Source of the DNA: JAEUMY01 sp031394355
GTDB taxonomy: Bacteria > Pseudomonadota > Gammaproteobacteria > Burkholderiales > Usitatibacteraceae
Direction: 5' to 3'
Assembly (NCBI GenBank): GCA_031394355.1
Contig: JANNSU010000065.1
Location: 60,111-124,110 of the forward strand
DNA length: 64,000 nt
In this document: piece after piece, positions 8,557 through 17,048 of the stretch
Position numbering within the stretch: the first letter of the stretch is position 1
Layout: every line of letters starts with the position of its first letter
Position numbers and translations under genes: made by a program
The notes under the pieces: generated by a model
What the model was told of the DNA's origin: nothing
Databases searched by the model: none
Seen by the model: the letters and a program-made list of their open reading frames with translations, nothing else

Positions 8557-9516
8557 ATGCAGGCAGGCAGATTGATTGGCGCACTACTGGGATCGTTACT
8601 GATGATTGCTGCTGGCGCTGTCAGCGCGCAGGGCAAGTATCCGGATAAGCCGGTGCGCTACATCATTCCGTTCGCGCCGGGCGGTGAATCCGACATTGGC
8701 GCTCGCTTGCAGCAACCTTACTTCAAAAAGAAGTTTGGCCAGGAACTCATTGTTGAATCCAAGCCGGGGGCGGGTGGAGCGCTCGCCTGGGCGCAGGCCA
8801 ATACCTTCCCGCCGGATGGCTATACGCTCATCAGCACCAATCTGCCGCACCTCGTGTTGCAGCCGCTGGAAGGCCTGGTGCAGTACAAGACCGCCGACAT
8901 CGACAATGTTCATTTCTATCACTACACGCCGGATGCAATCGTTGTTCGCGCGGAGAGTCCGTTCAAGACCTATCAAGAGCTCGTTGCAGCCGCCAAGGCA
9001 AAACCTGGTGAAGTGACCTTTGCCGGGTCAGGCACCAACTCCGCCAATCATCTTGCCAAGGAGCGATTCGACCAGGTGGCGTCCGTCCAGACCACCTATG
9101 TACCGTTCAAGGGTACCGGTGACCTGGTTGCCTCGCTGTTAGGCGGGCATGTGTCAGCAGCCATGTCCTATGTGACGCTGGCAATCGCGCAGAAGGGCAG
9201 GGCGCGCATGCTGGCCATCGCCACCGAGAAGCGCCATCCCCAGTTCCCGGATGTACCAACCTTCAAGGAGTTGGGTATCGACTGGGTTGACGGCGCTTAC
9301 CGGGGCATTGCTTTGCCCAAATCCACGCCTGCGAATATTCGCAAGTCAGTGTCTGACATGTTCTCGGCAATCAATGCCGACCCCGAGTTTCGTCAGAAGA
9401 TGGCTGACGGTGGATTCGAACTGGTGGACGTGACGGTCGACAAGATGCCGGCCTTCATGGCTGAGCGCAGCAAGACCTACGTGGAGCTCGCACGGCGCAT
9501 GGGGCTCGTGAAGTAG
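8557..9516 (+). CDS. tctC: Tripartite tricarboxylate transporter substrate-binding protein (Bug/TctC family)
   Basis: A 319-residue periplasmic binding protein. An N-terminal signal peptide (about residues 1-26, ending AVSAQG) precedes YPDKPVRYIIPFAPGGESDIGAR, the usual opening of the Bug fold. Such proteins deliver carboxylates or related organic acids to the TctAB membrane pair, whose genes follow. The palindrome at 9331 encodes ANIR (259-262) in a variable segment. The 188-bp gap to tctB holds a terminator-like hairpin, which would let the binding protein be made in excess over the membrane subunits. The ligand is not identifiable from sequence; the upstream dehydrogenase hints at a C4 acid. 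Confidence 0.93.
   Translation: MQAGRLIGALLGSLLMIAAGAVSAQGKYPDKPVRYIIPFAPGGESDIGARLQQPYFKKKFGQELIVESKPGAGGALAWAQANTFPPDGYTLISTNLPHLVLQPLEGLVQYKTADIDNVHFYHYTPDAIVVRAESPFKTYQELVAAAKAKPGEVTFAGSGTNSANHLAKERFDQVASVQTTYVPFKGTGDLVASLLGGHVSAAMSYVTLAIAQKGRARMLAIATEKRHPQFPDVPTFKELGIDWVDGAYRGIALPKSTPANIRKSVSDMFSAINADPEFRQKMADGGFELVDVTVDKMPAFMAERSKTYVELARRMGLVK
9331..9342. repeat. GCGAATATTCGC palindrome, copy 4 (in tctC)
   Basis: Codon-aligned, encoding A259-N-I-R262 of TctC. Flanks T/A. Confidence 0.97.
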
Positions 9517-9539
9517 CCTCGGGGACTTTGAGCAGGATC

Positions 9540-9572
9540 AAGCCCGCCCGGATTGTCGAGTGGGCGGGCTTT
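9540..9572 (+). terminator. Terminator-like hairpin between tctC and tctB
   Basis: A perfect 10-bp stem (AAGCCCGCCC / GGGCGGGCTT) with a 12-nt loop, followed by a short T run. It is probably a partial terminator or a 3'-end stabiliser for tctC mRNA. Confidence 0.65.
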
Positions 9573-9704
9573 ACTGCATAATCAGTCAGACGCTCCGCAA
9601 AGAGGGCGCAGAGCTTTCAAGTAGCACGCTGCGGGGAGGAGCCCGCCTGCATCCGTCGCACTCATTGTGTGGCGGCAACCATTTGAACAGGCGATGGATA
9701 CAGC

Positions 9705-10163
9705 ATGATAAAAATACGCAATCCCAGGGATTTCTGGGCAGGGGTGATTTTTCTGGTTATCGGCGTGGGTGCTGCTGTCGTGGGCTCCGACTATCCGATG
9801 GGCACCGGCGGGCGCATGGGCGCCGGCTATTTTCCGATGGTGCTGTCTGTGCTGCTGTCCATTCTCGGTTTCGCCATCATGGCGAGTGGCTTTGCGACTG
9901 ACGGCCCCCCGGTCGACAAGTTTGCATTGCGACCACTCTTTTTCGTCTTGCTGGGCGTGGTGATTTTCGGGATCCTCGCAAAAGTGCTTGGACTCGCCAT
10001 CTCCATCGTTGCGCTGGTGATGGTGACGGCCTACGGCGGGCATGAGTTTCGCTGGAAAGAAGCACTCATGGCCGGCATCGTGCTGGCCATCTTCTGCGTG
10101 GTGGTCTTCATCTACGGCTTGAAGCTGCCCTTCCCGGCGTGGCCTGCCTTCCTGTCGGCCTGA
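9705..10163 (+). CDS. tctB: Tripartite tricarboxylate transporter small membrane subunit
   Basis: A 152-residue TctB-family protein with about four membrane segments (residues about 12-28, 45-65, 77-110 and 122-140). It pairs with TctA to form the inner-membrane part of a sodium- or proton-coupled organic-acid importer. The RNPRDFWAGVIFLVIG opening and YPMGTGGRMGAGYFP segment are typical of the family. It sits between tctC and tctA and ends 10 bp before tctA, so the order is tctC-tctB-tctA. Confidence 0.92.
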   Translation: MIKIRNPRDFWAGVIFLVIGVGAAVVGSDYPMGTGGRMGAGYFPMVLSVLLSILGFAIMASGFATDGPPVDKFALRPLFFVLLGVVIFGILAKVLGLAISIVALVMVTAYGGHEFRWKEALMAGIVLAIFCVVVFIYGLKLPFPAWPAFLSA

Positions 10164-10173
10164 GGAGACGATC

Positions 10174-11682
10174 ATGATGGAACTCCTCAACAATCTTGCA
10201 ATCGGTTTCGGTGCTGCACTCACGGTCAGCAACCTGATGTACTGCCTCGTCGGCGTGCTGCTCGGCACCCTGATCGGCGTTCTGCCAGGTATTGGCCCCG
10301 TGGCGACCATTGCCATGCTGCTCCCTGCCACCTTCAACCTGCCGCCGCTGCCCGCGCTCATCATGTTGGCGGGCATCTACTATGGCGCGCAGTATGGCGG
10401 CTCCACCACCGCGATTCTGGTGAACCTGCCGGGGGAGTCCTCCTCCGTGGTGACTGCTCTCGATGGCTACCAGATGGCCCGCAAGGGCAAGGCGGGTACG
10501 GCCCTGGCGATTGCCGCGCTGGGATCCTTTTTCGCCGGCTGTGTCGCGACATTCCTGCTGGCCGCCGCAGCGCCGCCGATGGCAAAAATTGCCCTGCAGT
10601 TTGGTGCGGCGGAGTACTTCTCGCTGATGGTGCTGGGCCTGATTGCGGCGGTGGTGCTGGCGCATGGTTCGGTCATCAAGGCAGTGGCCATGATTCTGCT
10701 CGGTCTGGTACTGGGGCTGGTGGGCACCGATGTGAATTCCGGCATGGCACGGTACAGCTTTGGCGTGCCGGAACTCATCGACGGTTTGAACTTCGTCTGC
10801 ATCGCGATGGGCATGTTCGGATTTGCCGAAGTGATCAAGAATCTGGAGAACACGGGCGAACGCGAAGTGTTCACCAAGGAAGTGCACAATCTCATTCCGT
10901 CCAAGGAAGACCTCAAAGCTGCAGCGCCAGCGATATTGCGGGGGACGGTACTCGGCTCATTCCTGGGCATCTTGCCAGGCGGGGGCGCGGTGTTGGCCGC
11001 ATTCTCCGCGTACACGCTCGAAAAGAAGATCGCGAAGGATCCATCCACTTTCGGGAAGGGTGACATCCGCGGCGTCGCAGCCCCTGAAGCCGCCAACAAC
11101 GCGGCGGCGCAAACTTCGTTCATTCCGCTGCTCACGCTTGGCATTCCGCCCAACCCGGTGATGGCGATGATGGTCGGCGCCATGATCATTCAAGGCATAC
11201 AACCCGGTCCGCAGGTGATGACGGAAAGGCCGGAACTCTTCTGGGGCATGATCGCCTCGATGTGGATTGGCAACCTGATGCTGGTGGTGCTGAATCTGCC
11301 ACTCATCGGCATGTGGATCAAGCTGCTGCGCGTGCCGTACCGGCTGCTGTATCCCGCGATCCTTGTCTTCTGCTGTATCGGTGTTTACTCGCTCTCCAAC
11401 AATCCGGTGGATGTCTACCTCACGGCATTCTTCGGCCTGCTGGGCTACGCGCTGGTGAAGCTGGACTGCGAGCCTGCGCCGCTGCTGCTGGGTTTCATCC
11501 TCGGTCCCCTGATGGAAGAAAACCTGCGCCGCGCCATGCTGCTTTCGCGCGGCGATCCAATGACTTTCCTGAATCGGCCGCTATCCGCCACGTTGCTCGG
11601 CATTTCAATGTTGCTGTTGCTCATCATTCTGGCTCCGTCCGTGCGCAAGAAGCGCGAAGAGGCCTTCCAGGAAGCAGACTGA
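10174..11682 (+). CDS. tctA: Tripartite tricarboxylate transporter large membrane subunit
   Basis: A 502-residue protein with 10-12 membrane segments. The GVLPGIGPVATIAMLLP block near residue 40, YYGAQYGGSTTAILVNLPGE (residues about 69-88) and the second GILPGGGAVLAAFSAY block (about 267) are the repeated TctA signatures. A GAGGAG ribosome binding site precedes the ATG. With TctB it forms the transport channel fed by TctC. The stop is followed 8 bp later by the small Cys-rich gene at 11691. Confidence 0.96.
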   Translation: MMELLNNLAIGFGAALTVSNLMYCLVGVLLGTLIGVLPGIGPVATIAMLLPATFNLPPLPALIMLAGIYYGAQYGGSTTAILVNLPGESSSVVTALDGYQMARKGKAGTALAIAALGSFFAGCVATFLLAAAAPPMAKIALQFGAAEYFSLMVLGLIAAVVLAHGSVIKAVAMILLGLVLGLVGTDVNSGMARYSFGVPELIDGLNFVCIAMGMFGFAEVIKNLENTGEREVFTKEVHNLIPSKEDLKAAAPAILRGTVLGSFLGILPGGGAVLAAFSAYTLEKKIAKDPSTFGKGDIRGVAAPEAANNAAAQTSFIPLLTLGIPPNPVMAMMVGAMIIQGIQPGPQVMTERPELFWGMIASMWIGNLMLVVLNLPLIGMWIKLLRVPYRLLYPAILVFCCIGVYSLSNNPVDVYLTAFFGLLGYALVKLDCEPAPLLLGFILGPLMEENLRRAMLLSRGDPMTFLNRPLSATLLGISMLLLLIILAPSVRKKREEAFQEAD

Positions 11683-11690
11683 TTCATCGC

Positions 11691-11855
11691 TTGGACCAAC
11701 CGTTGCCACCACCCAAGCCCCTGCCGCAGGACTGCTGCGGCACGGGCTGCATTCCCTGCGTCATGGAGATTTACGACGAGGCAATGGAGGACTACCGGGT
11801 CGCACTGGCTCGTTGGGAAAGCGAGCTGGACTCCGCGTCCCGACAGGAATCTTGA
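11691..11855 (+). CDS. Small oxidoreductase-like domain protein
   Basis: A 54-residue reading frame starting with TTG, too short for routine ORF calling. It contains DCCGTGCIPCVMEIYDEAMEDYRVALARW, matching the short oxidoreductase-like N-terminal domain family (CCGxGCxxCVxDxY). Four closely spaced cysteines suggest metal binding or redox chemistry, but the family has no established function in bacteria. It lies 8 bp after tctA, so it may be co-transcribed by chance of position. The start is uncertain because no strong ribosome binding site is visible. Confidence 0.72.
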   Translation: MDQPLPPPKPLPQDCCGTGCIPCVMEIYDEAMEDYRVALARWESELDSASRQES

Positions 11856-11894
11856 GGACAGCAGCTTTCCAAGCCCACCCATCCAGTTCCGAGT

Positions 11895-11906
11895 GCGAAT
11901 ATTCGC
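11895..11906. repeat. GCGAATATTCGC palindrome, copy 5 (ggt leader)
   Basis: Flanks T/T. It lies 39 nt before the ATG of the gamma-glutamyltransferase-like gene. Confidence 0.97.
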
Positions 11907-11945
11907 TAAGCTTGGCGCACCTTTCCACCCGCCCGGTCCTGCCGC

Positions 11946-13562
11946 ATGAATCTGCCATTCAATTTTGATTTCCCCTATGTCTCGCAGCGCATGCCGGTAC
12001 TTGCGCGCAACGTGGTCGCCACCAGTCAGCCGTTGGCCACGCAGGCGGGCCTCGACATGCTGCGTCAGGGAGGCAATGCCGTTGATGCGGCGCTGGCTGC
12101 CGCGATCACGCTGACCGTAGTCGAGCCGACCAGCAACGGCATCGGTTCGGATGCCTTTGCGATTGTCTGTGACGGCAAAGGGCTGCAGGGCTTCAATGCC
12201 TCCGGCCGTGCGCCCGCCGCCTGGACGCCCGCCTACTTCGGGGGCAAGTATCCGCAGTTGAATGGCCTGCCCGAGCGAGGTTGGGATGCGGTGACGGTGC
12301 CGGGCTGTGTTTCGCTGTGGCAGGCGCTGTCTTCACGCTTCGGCAAGTTGCCCTTCAAGTCGTTGTTTGTCCCCGCTGTGCACTACGCGCGCGAAGGGCA
12401 CCCTGTATCCCCCATTACCGCGCAGAGCTGGTCGCGGCAGGTGGCTCTCCTGAATGGACCCGGCTTTGAGGAGTTTCAGCGAATATTCGCAGCGTCCGGG
12501 CGGGCGCCGCAGGCGGGAGAAATCTGGCGATCCTCCGATCATGCGAGAACGCTGGAGGACATCGCTGCAACGGTTGGTGAGAGCTTCTATCGTGGTGCGT
12601 TGGCAGACCGCATCGCCGCCGAGTCCGCGCGCTGCAGCGCGGCCATGACGATGGCTGATCTTGCGAGCCACCAATGTGATCCCGTCGATACCATCCATAT
12701 CGATTACCGCTCGGTTCGTCTGCATGAGATTCCGCCGAACGGTCAGGGTCTCGCAGCACTGCTCTGTCTTGGCATCCTGGAACAGTTCGACATTGCGAAT
12801 ATTCGCGTGGACAGCGCTGACTGGGTGCATGTGCACCTGGAGGCCATGAAGCTCGCGTTTGCCGATGCGTACCGCTACATCGCGGATTCCGATCACATGG
12901 ACATCGACGTGAGCGCGTTGCTCGACAAAGCTTACCTGCGTTCGCGCGCCACACTGATCCGCATGGACCGCACGGGCGAGCCGGTGCATGGCATGCCCAC
13001 CAAGGGCGGCACCGTGTACCTCTCGACTGCCGATGCGAGCGGCATGATGGTCAGCCTCATTCAGTCCAACTACATGGGCTTCGGATCCGGAATAGTTGTG
13101 CCGGGCACGGGTATCGCGCTGCAGAATCGCGGGCATGGATTCAACCGGATCGCGGGCCATCCCAATTGTGTTGGTCCGTCAAAGCGACCGTTCCAGACCA
13201 TCATCCCGGGATTTCTGACCGATCAAGACAACCGGCCCATCATGAGCTTCGGCGTCATGGGCGGCCACATGCAGCCACAGGGTCACGTGCAGATGGTGAC
13301 CCGCATGGTTGACCATGGTCAGAATCCGCAGTCTGCCAGCGACGCAGCCCGCTGGATCGTCAATGCTGACGGCACCATTGGCCTGGAACCGGCACTGCAG
13401 GCTTCCATCGGGATTGAGCTGGAACGGCGGGGACACCGCATCGCTGTGCCGGAGGCGATCAATTTCGCCTTTGGTGGCGCACAGCTCATCTGGCGCATGG
13501 AGAACGGCAGCTACTGTGCCGGCAGTGATTCGCGCAAGGATGGCGGGGCCAGCGGCTTCTGA
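11946..13562 (+). CDS. Gamma-glutamyltransferase family protein
   Basis: A 538-residue Ntn-hydrolase of the GGT family. The N-terminal region has ATSQPLATQAGLDMLRQGGNAVDAALA, typical of GGT. The KGGTVYLSTAD segment near residue 355 holds the Thr expected to become the nucleophile after self-cleavage into two chains. No signal peptide is seen, unlike periplasmic GGT of glutathione breakdown, so this is a cytoplasmic YwrD-like member whose substrate may be another gamma-glutamyl or acyl amide. Two palindromes lie inside it (QRIFA at 178-182; ANIR at 284-287). It may belong functionally with the upstream uptake genes, but that is not shown. Confidence 0.9.
   Translation: MNLPFNFDFPYVSQRMPVLARNVVATSQPLATQAGLDMLRQGGNAVDAALAAAITLTVVEPTSNGIGSDAFAIVCDGKGLQGFNASGRAPAAWTPAYFGGKYPQLNGLPERGWDAVTVPGCVSLWQALSSRFGKLPFKSLFVPAVHYAREGHPVSPITAQSWSRQVALLNGPGFEEFQRIFAASGRAPQAGEIWRSSDHARTLEDIAATVGESFYRGALADRIAAESARCSAAMTMADLASHQCDPVDTIHIDYRSVRLHEIPPNGQGLAALLCLGILEQFDIANIRVDSADWVHVHLEAMKLAFADAYRYIADSDHMDIDVSALLDKAYLRSRATLIRMDRTGEPVHGMPTKGGTVYLSTADASGMMVSLIQSNYMGFGSGIVVPGTGIALQNRGHGFNRIAGHPNCVGPSKRPFQTIIPGFLTDQDNRPIMSFGVMGGHMQPQGHVQMVTRMVDHGQNPQSASDAARWIVNADGTIGLEPALQASIGIELERRGHRIAVPEAINFAFGGAQLIWRMENGSYCAGSDSRKDGGASGF
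12479..12490. repeat. GCGAATATTCGC palindrome, copy 6 (in ggt)
   Basis: Read in the RIFA frame, encoding part of Q178-R-I-F-A182. Flanks A/A. Confidence 0.97.
12795..12806. repeat. GCGAATATTCGC palindrome, copy 7 (in ggt)
   Basis: Codon-aligned, encoding A284-N-I-R287. Only 316 bp from copy 6 in the same gene. Flanks T/G. Confidence 0.97.
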
Positions 13563-13597
13563 CCGTCGACTACTGACACCAGGAGCACTTGAAGTAG

Positions 13598-13729
13598 CCA
13601 ATATCCTGCTTGCGCGACGTCTCGCGCAACACGGCCATTTATCACATCAAACAACTCTTCACGCGACTCGATGCGCATGACCGCGGTGAGGCGTTGCAGG
13701 GCCTCCTCACCGCGAATTCCGGTACCTGA
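13598..13729 (+). pseudogene. Remnant of a LuxR-type regulator C terminus
   Basis: After an in-frame stop at 13595-13597, a 43-codon stretch reads DVSRNTAIYHIKQLFTRLDA and then HDRGEALQGLL before a TGA. This matches the recognition helix and C-terminal helix of LuxR-family DNA-binding domains. No start, sensor domain or complete helix-turn-helix precedes it, so it is most likely the stump of a deleted regulator. It lies between the ggt-like gene and the convergent RND gene. Confidence 0.55.
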
Positions 13730-16700
13730 TCACTCTTCCGGTTTGGCTGGCAGGGGCTTGATGCTGCCTCCGCCTGCTGCAGCGGTTGTACTGCCATGGC
13801 CCTCTTCTGCATCGCTCGTGAACCAGCGCTTGGCAGACCTGCCCCAGTTGTCGAAGTAGGTGAAGAGCACAGGCACGACGACCAGCGTCAGCACGGTAGA
13901 AGTGATGATCCCGCCGATGACTGCATGCGCCATCGGGGACTGCTGCTCGGAGCCCGCCCCCAGCGCCAGCGCCAGCGGCAACATGCCGCCAATCATGGCC
14001 GTCGTGGTCATCAGAATGGGACGGAGTCGTACCTGGCCTGCAGCCAGGATGGCTTCGTCACGCGACTTGCCCTCGCGTATCCCGTGATTGGTGAAGTCCA
14101 CCAGCAGGATGGCGTTTTTGGTGACCAGTCCCATGAGCATGATGAAGCCGATGACCGAGAAGAGATTCAGCGTCGACTTGAACAGAATCAGCGACAGGAA
14201 TACGCCTACCAGCGACAGCGGCAGGGAGGCCATGATGGCGAGTGGCTGGAGGAAGCTTCCGAACTGGGAGGCGAGGATAAGGTAGATGAAGATGATCGCA
14301 AGGCCGAGTGCTGCGACCGCGTAGCCCAGCGATTCCTGCATTTCCTGCGACTGCCCGCCAAACTGGAATTGGTAGCCGGGCGGCAGCTGAATCTCCTTCA
14401 GTTTCTTCGTTGCCTCTGCGGACACTTCGCCCGCTGTATGGCCCTTGCCCGTGCCATACCAGACCTGAATCAGCCGCTGCAGATTGCGTCGTTCGATCTG
14501 GCGCTCAGCAAAGGAGGGCGTGAAGTCTGCGATCTGGCGCAGCGGCACCATGCGCGGTGTGCCGTCGGCGTTGAGCCCGGCAGCTTGCACCTGAATTTTG
14601 TCCAGATCTGCAACACCGGTTCGTTCATTCTTCGGCAATCGAACCAGAATCTGGTGGTTCTCGCCATCCGGGCCTTCCCACTGGCCGGCGGGTTCTCCGG
14701 CGATCATGGCGCGGGTGGCCATGACAACCGATTCCATGGACACACCGAGGTCGCTCGCCAGCTCGCGATTGATCGCAATGTCCAGCGTCGGGCTGGTGGG
14801 CTTGTAGGAGCTCTCCACATCGACCGCGCCCTTGACGGTCTTGACCTTGGTGACGACCTCTTGCGAGATGCGGTTCAACTCACGGATGTCCGGCCCCATG
14901 ATGAAAATAGAGTTGCGGTTCCAGCCTACACGCACTTCCAGACCGGCGATGCTGGAAAGCCGCTTTCTGATGGCGTCATCCAGGTCCTTCTTCGAGAGCT
15001 TGCGCTTCTCTTTGTCTACCAGCGTGAGGCCGAACCAGGAACCATTCTTCCACACGTTACGGGTCACACGCTCGATCTCGGGGAACTCGCGCAATGCGGT
15101 CTCGACCTGGTCGGCCTTGCCCAGCGTGTAGTTGAGCGAGGAGCCAATGGGTGTCTGGATGGAGACGTTGGCCCAGTTCTCGTCCGGCTCAGGCACGAAC
15201 TCCGAACCGATAAACGGAACCAGCAGAAAGCTGCCGAAGAAGATCAAGGTGGCAGCCCAAAGGACAATGCCACGATTGCGAATATTCGCACGCGCGAGGC
15301 GCAGATGGGATCGCTTGAATCCGTTCCGTGCAAAGTCGATCACCGAGAGGGTGGGGACAAAGGTGCGGCGCGGCGCCGGATTCAGCGCCCAGCGCAGGAT
15401 GCGGTCATAACGCGCATGCAGCCAGTCCATGAATTGCTCCTGGCGGGACAGAAGCCAGGCGATCGGTCGGATGCGATTGATGCGTGAAGGCTTGTCACGC
15501 CACACGGCAGAGAGCATCGGATCGAGGGTGAACGACACAAACAAGGATACGAGCACCGCGACCGTCACTGCGACGCCGAACTGGTAGAAGAACTTGCCGA
15601 TGATGCCGCCCATGAAAGACACGGGAATGAATACGGCGACGATGGTGAATGTGGTCGCCATGACCGCGAGCCCGATTTCCTTCGTGGCATCCAGGGATGC
15701 CTGCACATGGCTCTTGCCCATGGCCAGATGGCGGACGATGTTTTCTCGCACCACGATGGCGTCGTCGATCAGGATGCCGATGGAAAGTGACAGCGCCATC
15801 AACGTGAGGAAGTTGATGCTGAAGCCGAACGCATAGATCGCAACGAAGGTGGCCAGCACCGAGATCGGCAGCGTGAGACCGGTGATGACGGTGGAGCGCC
15901 AGGAGTGCAGAAACAGGAACACGATGAGTACGGTCAGGATAGCGCCTTCGAGGATCGTCATCTTGACGTTGTCCACGCCCTGCTTGATGAACTTGGACTG
16001 GTCGAAGGTCACTACCAGGTTGATGTCGGCGGGCAGCGTCTTCTTCACCTTCTCGATGTTCTTCCGGATGGACTCGGCGGCGTCCAGCGTATTGGCGCCG
16101 CGAGTCTTGCGAATCTCGATGGACAGGCCGCGCTTGCCGTTATCGGTGGAGCGGGAAGTCTCTTCGCGTTCGGTGTCGCGCACTTGGGCAATCATTCCCA
16201 GCGTCACCGGCGCGTTCGACCCGTTGCTGCCGCGTCGCGCCACGATGATGCGCTCGAACTCTGTCGGATCCTTGAACTTGCCCTGCACGCGCACGAGCCG
16301 TTCAGTGCGCTCGCCGACGAGGAATCCGGCAGCCTGATTCTGGTTCTGTCCACGCAACGCCCCAATGACCTGCTCGACGCTGACGCCGAGTGCTGCCATC
16401 CGGTCCGGATTGAGACGCACGGCCAGCTCACGCTGCACAGCGCCGGACACATCGATGGTCCCCACCCCGTAAGAGCCTTGCAGGCGCTTGACCACGAGCT
16501 GGTCGGCCAAGTCGGACAGCTCGCGCAAACTCCGCGCATCCGACTGCATGGCCAGATAGATGATGGGTTCGTCATTGTCGTTGTCAGCGCGAGTCACGGT
16601 AGGTTCGCCGACATCGCGGTTGAATCCGCGCCGCACGCCCGCCACCTTGTCGCGCACATCCTGAACCGCCACCTTCACATCAACGTCCAGATTGAACTCG

Positions 16701-16978
16701 ATCATGACGCGGGAGAAGCCTTCCCGCGAGAACGAGCGGATGTTCTTGATGCCGCTCACGGTGTTGACTGCTTCTTCGATGGGCCGGGTCACATCCTGCA
16801 TGACGGCTTCGGACGAGGCACCCGGGTAAGAGGTCTGCACCTGTACGAACGGGAAGGTGATGTCCGGCATCTGGTCGATGGCGAGCCGCTGGTAGGAAAA
16901 GATGCCCAGCACCGAGATGGCCACCATCATCATGGTGGCGAATACGGGATGCTTGACGCTGATTTCGGTAATTTTCAT
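13730..16978 (-). CDS. RND-family multidrug efflux permease (HAE1-like)
   Basis: A 1082-residue inner-membrane proton antiporter with the RND layout: a first membrane helix (ISVKHPVFATMMMVAISVLGIF), large periplasmic loop, helices 2-6, a second large loop and helices 8-12. Motifs include SYPGASSEAVMQDVTRPIE, the proton-relay Asp pair region in LSIGILIDDAIVVREN (residues about 400), and GLVTKNAILLVDFTN in the C-terminal half. The upstream adaptor gene is on the same strand 70 bp away; no outer-membrane channel gene is nearby, so a shared TolC-like channel is expected. ANIR at 564-567 is encoded by a palindrome in the segment just after the central cytoplasmic linker. Substrates are unknown. 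Confidence 0.95.
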   Translation of the reverse strand: MKITEISVKHPVFATMMMVAISVLGIFSYQRLAIDQMPDITFPFVQVQTSYPGASSEAVMQDVTRPIEEAVNTVSGIKNIRSFSREGFSRVMIEFNLDVDVKVAVQDVRDKVAGVRRGFNRDVGEPTVTRADNDNDEPIIYLAMQSDARSLRELSDLADQLVVKRLQGSYGVGTIDVSGAVQRELAVRLNPDRMAALGVSVEQVIGALRGQNQNQAAGFLVGERTERLVRVQGKFKDPTEFERIIVARRGSNGSNAPVTLGMIAQVRDTEREETSRSTDNGKRGLSIEIRKTRGANTLDAAESIRKNIEKVKKTLPADINLVVTFDQSKFIKQGVDNVKMTILEGAILTVLIVFLFLHSWRSTVITGLTLPISVLATFVAIYAFGFSINFLTLMALSLSIGILIDDAIVVRENIVRHLAMGKSHVQASLDATKEIGLAVMATTFTIVAVFIPVSFMGGIIGKFFYQFGVAVTVAVLVSLFVSFTLDPMLSAVWRDKPSRINRIRPIAWLLSRQEQFMDWLHARYDRILRWALNPAPRRTFVPTLSVIDFARNGFKRSHLRLARANIRNRGIVLWAATLIFFGSFLLVPFIGSEFVPEPDENWANVSIQTPIGSSLNYTLGKADQVETALREFPEIERVTRNVWKNGSWFGLTLVDKEKRKLSKKDLDDAIRKRLSSIAGLEVRVGWNRNSIFIMGPDIRELNRISQEVVTKVKTVKGAVDVESSYKPTSPTLDIAINRELASDLGVSMESVVMATRAMIAGEPAGQWEGPDGENHQILVRLPKNERTGVADLDKIQVQAAGLNADGTPRMVPLRQIADFTPSFAERQIERRNLQRLIQVWYGTGKGHTAGEVSAEATKKLKEIQLPPGYQFQFGGQSQEMQESLGYAVAALGLAIIFIYLILASQFGSFLQPLAIMASLPLSLVGVFLSLILFKSTLNLFSVIGFIMLMGLVTKNAILLVDFTNHGIREGKSRDEAILAAGQVRLRPILMTTTAMIGGMLPLALALGAGSEQQSPMAHAVIGGIITSTVLTLVVVPVLFTYFDNWGRSAKRWFTSDAEEGHGSTTAAAGGGSIKPLPAKPEE
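15278..15289. repeat. GCGAATATTCGC palindrome, copy 8 (in RND permease)
   Basis: Codon-aligned on the minus strand, encoding A564-N-I-R567. Flanks T/A. Confidence 0.97.
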
Positions 16979-17048
16979 GGTGCGCCTCGGATCGGACGGT
17001 CAGATTGGGTGACGTGCGCCATCGTGGCGCGCGCAGTCGGGTTCGGAA

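Noticed and set aside
13796..15487. 563-residue plus-strand open frame opposite the RND permease
   Set aside because: Composition is typical of an antisense shadow, and the minus-strand gene is unequivocal.
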